Origin: Hyaloperonospora brassicae
Taxonomy: Eukaryota > Oomycota > Peronosporomycetes > Peronosporales > Peronosporaceae
Length of the DNA: 64,000 bases
Reading direction: 5' to 3'
Assembly: GCA_947650285.1 (NCBI GenBank)
Contig: CANTFL010000042.1
Span: 120,550 to 184,549, forward strand
Shown here: positions 9,850 to 19,460 of the stretch, piece by piece
Layout: every line of letters begins with the position of its first letter
Position numbering within the stretch: position 1 is the first letter of the stretch
The notes under the pieces: model-generated
What the model was told of the DNA's origin: nothing
What the model saw: only the letters and a program-made list of their open reading frames with translations
The model's database searches: none
Program-made: the position numbers and the translations under genes

Positions 9850-11286
9850 CTTGCGAATAGGGGTTCCTCGCTACTGCGATGTCACATGGAGAACTGATCT
9901 TCTTCATCCGTGGTCATGCCAACTACCCTTTACAGGGCGACGGCACTAGTGATCAGCACTGAAGAGGGGGAAACAAGTTTTGGTAGCTGAGTTCTAAGGG
10001 TCGGTAAAAAAACACCTTGCTCCGTGTTGTGTCTCGTTGCACTCGATTGTTTCCTATTGTATATTTCTGTAGCAAATACCCTTCGTACGACAGAAAACAC
10101 GTTGATGGCCGACACTCTCAGTCTTGACAAACTACGCACTCGAAAGGGTCTAGTTGGCATTGGTCTATAGGCAGACCACCTATCGACCTCCACAAGTAGT
10201 ATCTAAGTCGTCGGTGCAGCTCTCCTCGAATCCATCGTCCCTTTTGATTATCTATGCTCAACGGTGCATCCTGTCCAGCCGTGTACGTACATCAACCTTC
10301 GCATTGTCTACATGCTGCAAGGCAATCCCGATCGATGAGTAAGTGCTTATATATCGACAAGTACCGTCTCATCGATGCGTGCTTTGATCATCGAAAATCG
10401 ATATTGCACCACAACAGACTTGACCACATCACAAGACCACATGTGCGACACCAACAGATGCGACGTGCAAGAGTCTTGACTCACACATTCTGCGGCACTG
10501 ATGTAAACTGAGCAAAGCAATACCTGACAAAGTCGATCGCATAGCAGCAACGTTGTCAAGCTTGACGATGGTGTGTGTACAACAAACTTCGTCTACCGAT
10601 GACACAGTTCCCGGCAAACATTCCACGGACTTGATGACTTTCTGTGTAAGTTCTACAATGTCGCCTCCAACGTTGTGGCCAGATCCAGCGATTGTTGAGA
10701 TTTACAAACATCGTCCTGGCAACGCCTCAGAAGGCAGGTGCGCGATTGAGGCAACTGTACATGAGATACCGTGCCAGTCATCATTCGTATTGCCTGCGCC
10801 GAACAGTTACAACTATGACGACTGTGTCCGGAGAAGTTGGTCTGAACGATAGGCCCGTAGTACGCTTCTCGTTCTGTTCGGTATCACATTGCAAGCAGAG
10901 ATACGAAGTGAGAATCGAATGACGCATGGACATGCTCGATGAACAGCTCAGACCTTGACCGGCAACAGCCGCGCCGACACGTGGATGAGCTGTGGATGAG
11001 ACACGAATACAATGCCTATCAGGTCGCGGTACTGTATTCGTTTGTACACGGACCAGAGGGTGCTGCAATCCCCACATTCAGCTGCAATATGTATCTGGCC
11101 GCCAAGCAACTTGGCAGACCATTTCAAGAAAAGAATCGTGATGAAGCGAGTCAACTTGATTTCCACGTAGCCATCAGCTTTCTCTAGTGTCGACCCTTGA
11201 TCGGACGAGACGCGGTTGCTTGGTCGAGTAGCTAAATCCGCTGGAATGTCTGACAAGGACGTCTCATACCGGCGCCAGACGTCAGT
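9850..11286. other. Diverged duplicated DNA with a possible coding remnant
   Basis: Corresponds to 27,640-29,926 minus two solo LTRs. At 10,550-10,730 the frame around SLTMVCVQQTSS and, further on, DPAIVEIYK is recognisable in both copies (28,750-28,930 in copy 2, with frame changes), which hints at an old gene. No domain is recognised. Elsewhere I see no gene. Confidence 0.35.
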
Positions 11287-11698
11287 TGTAACGGGACACA
11301 CCATTGCGTGAACCTAACGCAAGGGTATCGTGCACCGACAAGCGTACACGAGGCAACTGAGGAAGGAGTAGGTAAGACAGATGCAACACTGTCTTAGTAA
11401 AAAGTAGAACTGTTATATTAATATAATTAAGTCTTTAACCACTGTCTCTCGGTTTGACTTAATCCAATTATACTAATATAACTGCATGTATGGTGACGTC
11501 TCGTCACCACTCATTGCGCGCGTCTTGCGGCGATTGGTGGGTTGATATCATCTAGATATCAACCAATGAGCAGACTCTTTGGTCGACCCATCAATTTCAC
11601 CACTATCGGTGATATTGTTTAAAGAATATTCAACATAATATTCTATATTGTCATTATCTCTCAATTGACAATTCCATGTAACGGGCTGCCCCGTTACA
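11287..11698 (-). repeat. Gypsy A LTR (3' LTR in sense direction)
   Basis: 412 bp. Contains a row of adjacent hairpins, for example 11,374-11,395 (AAGACAG/CTGTCTT) and 11,623-11,644 (AGAATATT/AATATTCT), a GGTTGATATC/GATATCAACC pair and a terminal TGTAACGGG/CCCGTTACA pair. The hairpin at 11,374-11,395 is missing from the partner LTR. Confidence 0.93.
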
Positions 11699-11713
11699 TC
11701 ACCCCCCCCCTAA
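11699..11713 (-). other. Gypsy A polypurine tract
   Basis: On the minus strand the tract TAGGGGGGGGGTGA lies against the 3' LTR. This is the expected place and composition for plus-strand priming. Confidence 0.7.
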
Positions 11714-11829
11714 CTGATAGTAACCGTGTGACTTTTTAAATATGGCGGCCACCCGTTGGGCACCATTGGGACAGGGGGCACTTGTTGGGTCCGTTCCATT
11801 CACTTTCCACCCGACCTCGCATAGTTACC

Positions 11830-12720
11830 ATGTCTATGCGGGGTGACTCAAGACACGCACAGCCCGGTGCTATGCCAGCCTCTGCGGCAGACGATTCGTC
11901 GTCTGCTGCTCGTTCTCCGCCTGCAGCAACAGGTGCTGCAGGTGCACGCGGTATCACACCGCGTGCGCATGATGACCCTGATGTAGAGGTCATCTACTCT
12001 GGCGAGTCAGACGCGTCTGACTCGGGCAATGCTCCAGAGGCGTCTCACTCACCGGCGACGCCTCAGTATTCGCCAAGACCACTGCCGAACGAACGGACTC
12101 GTGATTTGCATCACAGTATGTTCGGCAGTGATGATGATGATGATGATCAGGGTGGTGAGTTCTATTCTTCACCACCGCCGGCTCGTGCGTCTTCGCACGA
12201 GCGTGATGACGATGGCGCGAGCCGTCGTCAATCTGGGAGCCGTGGTACCGACAAGGGTACCACTGTGAAGCGTGATGAGTTGAAGCCGTGGCGTTTGCCC
12301 GAACAACTCATCAATAGCTTGTCTCACGAGACAAGCCAACACCATCGAATACCCTTATTCGATGCGACTGAGCTTCACGGCTTGAGTCCCGGCGCGAGCA
12401 ACTTTCGCGCTGAGGAATACTTTTATCTCGATGTCTTTCTTAGACATCGATGGTACAATGGAAACCAAAAGCGTGACAAGGCCTCGCTTTTGGCTGCGTG
12501 GAACGCGTTCGTCCAAAACGTAAAGAATTTTGGACGAGAAGGGTGGCTCAAGAAACTTGAGGCAACACGCCTCAGGTTCGAAAAGCGAACACCAACCGGT
12601 GCCAGGTACCGGTTGCACCGTTTGTCAAGTGAGGCCGGCATTCCATGCCTCACTTGGGAGACCCTTGTGCGAGTTGTGCTGACAACTCGCAACGCGCGCA
12701 GAGGGACGTGTATTCCCTAG
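11830..12720 (+). CDS. Antisense ORF of Gypsy A, N-terminal part
   Basis: 296 codons on the strand opposite gag-pol, between the chromodomain and the 3' LTR. ATG 11,830 is chosen over non-ATG codons upstream. The first 160 residues are low-complexity and acidic/serine/proline-rich with a run of six aspartates. A folded-looking part follows (about residues 165-290), rich in W, F and R/K. No recognised domain. Antisense ORFs in this position are known from some plant Gypsy lineages, with unknown function. The frame stops at 12,718; a coiled-coil segment on the same strand at 13,064-13,369 may be its continuation. The uninterrupted length in an otherwise broken element suggests recent constraint. 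Confidence 0.6.
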   Translation: MSMRGDSRHAQPGAMPASAADDSSSAARSPPAATGAAGARGITPRAHDDPDVEVIYSGESDASDSGNAPEASHSPATPQYSPRPLPNERTRDLHHSMFGSDDDDDDQGGEFYSSPPPARASSHERDDDGASRRQSGSRGTDKGTTVKRDELKPWRLPEQLINSLSHETSQHHRIPLFDATELHGLSPGASNFRAEEYFYLDVFLRHRWYNGNQKRDKASLLAAWNAFVQNVKNFGREGWLKKLEATRLRFEKRTPTGARYRLHRLSSEAGIPCLTWETLVRVVLTTRNARRGTCIP

Positions 12721-12810
12721 ATTCGCCCTGAAGAAGGGCACACATCTCGGCTGAGATGCGTGACGCGATCGAAAACGTGCAATCCGTCTTCAAGCGACTA
12801 GGGCACGTGT

Positions 12811-15800
12811 TTACCGATGGGCCCTCGGACCAATCGGACGAGTCTCGTCATACTGGCGGACGAGACCTTCAACGTCCATCAACAGCTGAGAGCGAGGCTC
12901 CCGGCTGTTCCAAGAGGGTGGATACCCCCGCCACTGGACGAGGTAGCTCGTCCTTGATCCTGAATCGTCACGGTAGTTCAAGATAAGATCCACTAGAAAG
13001 CGTTCACCACCGTGAGAATTCACCAAAGGATGTGGTGGAGGAGGAAAGACCTCCTCCAGATGATCTGGCTCACCATCTCGACCCTTACGAGATGGATCGC
13101 GCATCGATGAATTGCGCGATGACTTGAAGCACGAGTGCGACCGGCGCTACGCTTTGACTGATACCGTGCGGAAGAACCTCAAGGATCGCGAGTCTGATCG
13201 GGCGAGAGACCGCGCCTTTTACGCCATAGCGCAGCTTCATGTCGAGCGGGATATCCGCTCCCTATTCGGCGAGCTGGCGACAGCTCGCGGGGAGATATCT
13301 CGGTTGAATACCGAGGTATCATATCTGCGCGACCAGACGGATCGTCTGGAGGCGAACGCAAGAACTTGATGGATGTTCTTGAACGTGGGGGCTATCTTCA
13401 TCGGAAGAAGAAGGCTCGTACCGACAGTACGGTCTGAGTCGCCCCACGTAAAACGTAAGATGCGTGCGCATCCTACGTGGCAATTCGATAGTGTATGCAT
13501 TGTCCTTGCGATGCAACACTCGAAATGGCCCAATGTATTTCGGCAGTAGCAAACTACTGCCGACACTAGTGACTGCATGTCCAGGTAAGTCTACCGTAGA
13601 CAGTAGTACTAGGTCGTTAACCTTAAATGAAAGAACATTTGCTCTTCCATTCTTGTCTGCGTTCCGTTCCTGGCGGTCCACCGCATTTGCGATGGAGTCT
13701 TGAACGAAACGGACTACCGCCTCTCGAGTTAGCAGGAAGTTCTCTGCTGACTCGTTGTTTTGTCTTTCAGTGCGCTTCGTGCGCACTGCTAAGAGATTGC
13801 TCTCTTCTTCAGCGAGGTTGTCGTTTTTCTCGCTGGCATAATCGTTGACGATGCTGAATATACCAGCATCATCATCATCATCACCCGAGTCAATAATAGC
13901 GCTGCCGCTATTATTGAGGTGGTGTTCTTCATCGATGTCGACAATGTCGACATCGGCATCATACGTCACGACGGTAGCGTCGACACGTGATGAGCAAGAG
14001 CCAAAACGGTTTTTGCTCGAGCGGGTCCCTCCCCCCTTATCCAAGAGTCATACTCTAGAAGGGTGGGAACACGTGGATGGCTTAATCCATTCACGTAAAA
14101 CGGTGTGTGCTGGGTTGAAGCATGCACCGAATTATTGATGGCGAATTCCACCATCGGAAGGAATTCGCTCCAACTCGGAAACGAGTGGACATATCCTCGA
14201 AGGATCTCTTCGAGGACACGGTTCGCACGTTCCGTCTGACCATCGGTTTCCGGATGGTCAGAAGTAGACATCTTCAATCGTGTTCCAAAAGAACGGAACA
14301 CGATTTGCCAAAATGCCGCCGTGAACCGAGGGTCACGGTCGGATACGAGTTCACGGGGCAACCCGTGGAGTTTAAAGAACGTGTCGAGAAAGACACGAGC
14401 ACAACCTTGAGCCTTGATTGACTCAGGGACAGCAGCAAGATGGACCATCTTGCTGAACCGGTCAACAAACACAAGAATACCATTATTCTTGGAGCGTCTT
14501 TGGGAAAACCGAAGACGAAGTCCATTGAAACGGACTGCCAGCATTCTGCCGGGACCGGAAGAGGCTGCAATGGCGCACGGGATGAAGGACTAGGCTTTAC
14601 CCGTTGACAAACCTCGCAAGCACGTATGTACTTGCGGACAAACTGGTACTGGCGGGGTCAGTAAAAGTCACGACTTACCGTGAGGTAAGTCTTTTCTCTC
14701 CCACGATGGCCACCTGTTGAGGCATCGTGACACTCATACATGACGCGTAATCGCAAATCATTATGGGTGGGGACGACGACACGAGGCGTGTCACCGTCAA
14801 CGGCTGTATAATATAACAGTCCGTTACGCGTTGTGTACCGATCCGATGATGATCGGTACAAAGCCGGCAAATCCTTAAATGATTTACTGGATGAATCCAC
14901 CGGATGATCCATTAATCGCAGAAGATCCTTATCTTCTGCGTATGCCTTTCGTACGTCGTCAAGTAAGCTTGACGACGGGACACTGACTGACAGTGTCGCA
15001 ACAGTGGGCTTATCCTCACTGTTGAATTGTGCGACCGGCTCGAAATCGGGCCGGCACGAAAGCGCATCAGCGACGACATTGAGTCGTCCTGGTTTATACT
15101 CCACGGAGAAGTTATACTCCGCGAAGAAAGACAGCCACCTCGCTATTCTTTGCGAGAGATGTGGGCTGTTTAGGGCCGTGCGTAATGACGCATGGTCCGT
15201 GTAGACAACAAACGGTCTATCTCCCAAGAGATAGACGCGAAACTTAGCCAGTGCGTATTTCATGGCAAGGAGTTCCTTGTCATGCACTGGGTAATTACGC
15301 TCAGCTGTTTGCAGCTGACGCGACTGATAACAGATGGCGCGCTCCGCGCCATCTGCATCGAACTGCATTAACGCACAGCCGATTGCAAAATCGCTGGCGT
15401 CACAGACCACATGAAATGGTCTGTCCTGATCTGCAATCGCCAATATCGGCGACTGCATCAAGCTTTGCTTGATACCTTCGAAGGAACGCTGACACTCAGC
15501 GTTCCATGACCATTTGACATTTTTCTTGAGCAAGCAAGAAAGATGAACAGTCATCTCGGCGTAGTTGCGCGAGTACTTGTGCAAGTACGCCGCAAGACCA
15601 ATGAACTTCCTTAGTCCCTTGACATCGACTGGCACTGGCCAGTCGGTGATCGCCTTGATCTTTTCGGGATCAGGGCGTACGCCGTGTTTACCCACGATGC
15701 ACCCAAGAAGTGGTATTTCGCTAGCCGCAAATATACACTTCTTGAGGTTGGCATACAACTTATGCTTGCGCATAAGTTGAAGGACTTGACGAACGTGAGT

Positions 15801-17689
15801 TCTGTGAACTTCAACGTCCGTCTTTCCGTCCATAGCTCGGCTATGGACGAACACATCGTCGAAGTAACTCGGTGCGAAGTCTCGCACCGGTCTCAAGAGA
15901 TTTGTAACACATCTGTTGAATGTTGCAGGGGCATTGCTCAGCCCCTGTGGCATCACTAGCCACTCCCACAGCATCCCGCTGGGGGTACTCACTGCCGTTA
16001 ACGGGACGTCCCGTTCACGCATGAGGATCTGATAGAATCCATCCATCAGATCCATGGACGAAGAGATGGTACTCTTTGACATACCATCTATGATTACGTC
16101 CTTCCTCGGTATCGGCGTCTGAGCCGGTACCGTTGCAGCATTTAATATGTTGAATGCGTGCACTATTCGCCACCCTCCTGTGGCCTTTCGCACACAGAAG
16201 GTCGGAGAGCTGTGAGGGGATGTTGATTCCCTCACATGGCCCGCTGCTAAGCGATCGGCAAAGAACTTGTCGATCGCTAGTCACTTGTTCACGAGGCAGT
16301 GGCCACTGCTTTATGACACAGTATTTCGAGCCCGGTTTGAGCTCGATCTCGTGTCGAGTGCCTTTGTCCTTAGGCAACTCGCAAGGTACGGATTCAGGGA
16401 ATACGTCCTTGAATTCGATCAAATCCTTCTACAAAGGATTTGCCTGAAGTGACTCCCAGGATTGAGACGTGTATCGCTCAATCCGAGTCTTCTCATCGAG
16501 GACACTTTCGTCCATCGATGAGCTGCTGAGAACCCGTTCGTTATCATCAAATACTGTGGCCGACCGAATATCGGCCACATACTCGTCCTCTGTAACGAGT
16601 ATGCAGATCTGCTTGACTTTGCCACTACGCAGATCACGCAAGAACCGTTTCGGTTCTAGCTTTGGCAACTGAGTTATCTCCGAAGTTAACTTCGGAGGCA
16701 CAATCAGATCAAGCGTATAAGCGCCTACGCTTGATCCGTCATCAACCAAGACGTTCAACGTCTCGGTTTCTTCCTGGGAACTTCGTTCCACAGGTTGCTG
16801 AAGGCCTAATCCTTCAGCAAGTGACTCTTGAGTAATTCCTTCCTCAAGTACGTGGGGTTTATTCCCTCGACGTCTTCTGACTGTGGCTGTGCAACCACAG
16901 TCAGGTATTGATCCGCTACGGTCGACCCTCCAGTCGACCTAGGATATTCGTGTTGCCGCTTGTGGGCAAACGGTTTCTTCTATCTAAGATGCTGACCGCT
17001 AGGCATGCATCCACGTCCCGGTCCACTAGACTTCTTCGAGTGGTGGACCTTCGGCGCCGCCTGTAATTCTGTACAGTCGCCGGGAGTATGATCCACAGTG
17101 TAGTGAATAACTACACTGTGATCTTGTGTGGTCGTGCGAACGACCGAACCGCAAGTGAGGCCATCGCACTCACTCGCAGGACATCCACACGCTTGTGGAC
17201 GCTCCAAGATGTACATCAGATGGCCATCTGGTGAACAAGCGGCAGGCATCTTCACGGATCGATGCTGCCAGCTCACTCTTGGCTCGTACTTTCTGAGCCA
17301 AGGTAATCCCAGGATGACATCAAATTTGTCATCCAGATCCAGTACGATGAAGTCATCATCGTACTGTTCGCCCTCCAACGTGTAGTGGATTCCTACTACA
17401 CGTTTCTTAACGGCAATCGATGCCCCTGTTGCAAGGCGCACCGTCGTCCTTGTGAGGGGAATGTCGCGCTCAACGAACTTGAGCCTACGACCCTCTAGTG
17501 ACTGGCGACGAACAAAGTTGTTTGACGCCCCACAGTCTACTAGGGCACGAAGCGACGAATCATTTGTCGCTTCCAACTTCAAGGTGATGAGCGAAACGTC
17601 ATCACCAGGTGCAGAGACACACAACGATTGTGTATCTGGAGCAAGTTTCGTCAAGAGATTTGCAAATTCTCTTGAGATTGCTGGATCAG
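12811..17689 (-). pseudogene. Gypsy A pol: protease, RT, RNase H, integrase, chromodomain
   Basis: Protease: DCGASNNF near 17,537 (Cys in place of Ser after the catalytic Asp, a variant I associate with oomycete Gypsy elements). A stop at about 16,425 and a frameshift near 16,260 break the RT start. RT proper is open from 16,235 with YFDD at 15,855-15,866, followed by RNase H (CDASDFAIG, TDHASL) to about 15,130. The integrase zinc region is cut by TGA at 14,658-14,660, where a Trp is expected. The catalytic core continues after a frameshift near 14,510 (SDRDPRF, DGQTERANR), then another frameshift near 14,030. The integrase C-terminus (KYIGPFRV, GRLRPY) is at about 13,560-13,390. A chromodomain ([25 protein letters not shown]) lies at about 13,010-12,850 in another frame. 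Not functional as it stands. Confidence 0.93.
13064..13369 (+). other. Coiled-coil segment, possible C-terminus of the Gypsy A antisense ORF
   Basis: An open plus-strand frame of about 100 codons rich in E, R, D and L with heptad-like spacing (VERDIRSLFGELATARGEIS). It begins after a stop at 13,061-13,063 and has no good ATG. It lies antisense to the linker between integrase and chromodomain. Gypsy B's antisense ORF also has a long coiled coil, which supports reading this as part of one protein split by frameshifts or an intron. Confidence 0.4.
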
Positions 17690-17743
17690 TAGGGCGCTCC
17701 GCCCCTACTGACCCCGACCATTTTTTGATGGTCCGTCTCGCTG

Positions 17744-18859
17744 TTACGGCTTCGCAACAGCGCTGGACCCACGCCCATTGCCCTTTCTGGCGAATGGTCG
17801 TCCATTTCGCTCAGTACTGTTTGGTACTGGGCGTGGAGCACTACACTCATTTGCGAAGTGCCCTAACTTCTGACAGCGATTGCACTTCAGCAATCGCTTG
17901 TTTTTTGAAAGGCGAGGTCTCTCGCTTTCAACATAGCAGAGGTCCATTGGTTCTGGACCTCCGATCTCTTGTCGTCTCGGTGGACGATAAGAGTTTGAGC
18001 TAGCATGAGCCTGTCTCATGCTAAAGTCTTCCTGTTCTGCGGATGATATCGCATCCTCCAAAGTATTCAGCTTAAGGCGGAACAGATGACTCCTGACGGG
18101 CCCTTCTGCGAGCCCTTGCATGAACACCGTAATCAACGTGTGTTCATGGACTGGTTTGGCACTTATACTACTCGATAGGAGTCGTTTTTGTTGGGCGTAA
18201 GCGTGCATATCACGCTTACCCTGCTTGAGTTTCAGGAGCTCTGAACAAGTCCTGAACTCAGCTCGTGGCGGCTCAAACGTTTGTCTGAGCCGGGACTTGA
18301 AGTCATCTAGCGACCTAAACACATTTGGGTCGCTACTCTCGACCCCCAAGGCCCAAGGTTTGGCACGTCCTGCCAAGTGGGTCTGAGCAAATGTGAGTTT
18401 TATTTGCTCATCTTCGACGCGACGAGCCCTTAGGGCTCTGTCGAGTTCGACAAACCATAGTAACAGGGAGTCCTCCGGGACTCCACTGTACTTGGAAATG
18501 TCAACCTTCATGACTTCGGGACGACGCGCATGCGCCGTCCCGCCCACAGCAGCATGGAATTGCTGCTGTCTCAACAGCTCCGTCTGTTGAGCACCGAGTT
18601 CTCTCAACTGCTCGGCCTGTTGAGAGCCTTGCTGGTGAAGCAAGGCTACTTTCTCCCTCTCGAGAGCAAGTTCATTCTGAATGAACTTGGCGATAGCGGC
18701 ATGTTGTTGGTCTCTGTCTAGAGACTCCAACATGGTGCTGACGACGAGTTCGCCTACGGTAGAACTCATTCGTTCTACCGCACCCCATTCGATGTCACTC
18801 AAATGGGTAAACCCTTCACGCGTGGCGTGAAAGGTGTCTTCATCATCCAACATGTTCAT
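17744..18859 (-). CDS. Gypsy A Gag
   Basis: 371 codons, intact. ATG 18,859 lies about 28 bp after the primer-binding site. Residues about 60-105 are Gln/Glu/Leu-rich and probably coiled-coil. The central part (about 115-260) resembles the retrotransposon Gag domain (WFVELDRALRARR, LTFAQTHLAGRAKPW). A zinc knuckle CNRCQKLGHFANEC is near the C-terminus, followed by a basic Gly/Arg tail. It would build the virus-like particle and bind RNA. pol lies downstream in another frame. Despite dense inverted repeats the frame has no lesion. Confidence 0.9.
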   Translation of the reverse strand: MNMLDDEDTFHATREGFTHLSDIEWGAVERMSSTVGELVVSTMLESLDRDQQHAAIAKFIQNELALEREKVALLHQQGSQQAEQLRELGAQQTELLRQQQFHAAVGGTAHARRPEVMKVDISKYSGVPEDSLLLWFVELDRALRARRVEDEQIKLTFAQTHLAGRAKPWALGVESSDPNVFRSLDDFKSRLRQTFEPPRAEFRTCSELLKLKQGKRDMHAYAQQKRLLSSSISAKPVHEHTLITVFMQGLAEGPVRSHLFRLKLNTLEDAISSAEQEDFSMRQAHASSNSYRPPRRQEIGGPEPMDLCYVESERPRLSKNKRLLKCNRCQKLGHFANECSAPRPVPNSTERNGRPFARKGNGRGSSAVAKP

Positions 18860-18886
18860 GTTGGATGTTGTGGTCCTTGGAAGGAC

Positions 18887-18901
18887 TACAAAGTGCTACC
18901 A
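18887..18901 (-). other. Gypsy A primer-binding site
   Basis: On the minus strand, TGGTAGCACTTTGTA begins two bases after the 5' LTR. It starts with TGG as the complement of a tRNA CCA end. The tRNA was not identified. Confidence 0.65.
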
Positions 18902-18903
18902 GG

Positions 18904-19295
18904 TGTAACGGGGCACACCCTTGCGTAACTTAACGCAAGGGTTTTGAGTGCCCCGACAGACGTACACGTGGCAAGCGAGGAAGCGTAGGTAGGGTAAAAG
19001 TAGAACTGTTATATTAATAAATTAAGTCTTTAAACTACTGTCTCTTCGTTTGACTTAATCCAATTATACTAATATAACTGCATGTATGGTGACGTCTCGT
19101 CACCACTCATTGCGCGCGTCTTGCGGCGATTGGTGGGTTGATATCATCAAGATGTCAACCAATGAACAGACTCTTTGGTCGACCCATCAATATCACTATT
19201 ATCGGTGATATTGTTTAAAGAACATTCAACATAATATTCTTTACTGTCATTATCTCTCAAATGATAATTTTCATGTAACGGGCTGCCCCGTTACA
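18904..19295 (-). repeat. Gypsy A LTR (5' LTR in sense direction)
   Basis: 392 bp, same termini as 11,287-11,698. The 20-bp length difference is largely the precise absence of the AAGACAG hairpin between GTAGG and AAAAGTAG. Confidence 0.93.
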
Positions 19296-19460
19296 AGTAG
19301 TGAGTGTCGAGTGGGACAAGAGTGTCTGAGAGCACAAGAAGCAGCCAGCATTCGTTACGGTCAGGCGCAAAGTATGAATGTGAAGAAGGTGTCACTGTTT
19401 GCAGATCATCTGCAAACACGTACGTAAATACTGGATCGATGCTTCACATAGCCGGCGTCT
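19296..19460. other. Spacer 3' of the ABCG fragment
   Basis: No gene or motif recognised. It does not match the DNA expected from copy 2 beyond the Gypsy A empty site, apart from the first AGTAG. Confidence 0.4.

Larger units (their letters stand above)
1..11286 (+). repeat. Segmental duplication, copy 1 (interrupted)
   Basis: Collinear with 22,358-29,926. The first base of the window corresponds to about 22,358, so the unit begins outside the window. Shared order: AAA+ gene start, an anonymous spacer, SCR1, a GC-rich block, SCR2, and about 1.4 kb of non-coding DNA. Copy 1 additionally holds the 121-bp-array element (1,080-1,973) and a Copia element (4,170-9,010), and ends where Gypsy A inserts at 11,287. 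By eye, similarity is very high (about 97-98%) up to about 4,165 and clearly lower from about 9,030 on. Confidence 0.9.
11287..19295 (-). mobile_element. Gypsy A: Ty3/Gypsy chromodomain retrotransposon, hairpin-dense
   Basis: Complete 8.0-kb element on the minus strand. LTRs lie at 11,287-11,698 and 18,904-19,295, both bounded by TGTAACGGG and CCCGTTACA. The order in sense direction is LTR, primer site, gag, pol (protease, RT, RNase H, integrase, chromodomain), an antisense ORF region, polypurine tract, LTR. The target duplication is not clean: the left flank is TCAGT, the right flank AGTAG, and the empty site in copy 2 reads GTCAGTAG. pol carries several stops and frameshifts. The sequence is saturated with short perfect inverted repeats (see findings). 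Confidence 0.95.

Noticed and set aside
11701..11711. Poly-C run as a possible assembly artefact or G-quadruplex
   Set aside because: On the element's sense strand it is simply the polypurine tract next to the 3' LTR.
12121..12150. GAT trinucleotide repeat as a microsatellite of interest
   Set aside because: It encodes the Asp run of the antisense ORF, and a similar acidic run is common in such linkers; nothing further is supported.
11287..19295. A clean 5-bp target duplication for Gypsy A
   Set aside because: Left flank TCAGT and right flank AGTAG do not match. Only AGTAG is shared with the empty site in copy 2, so I do not claim one.
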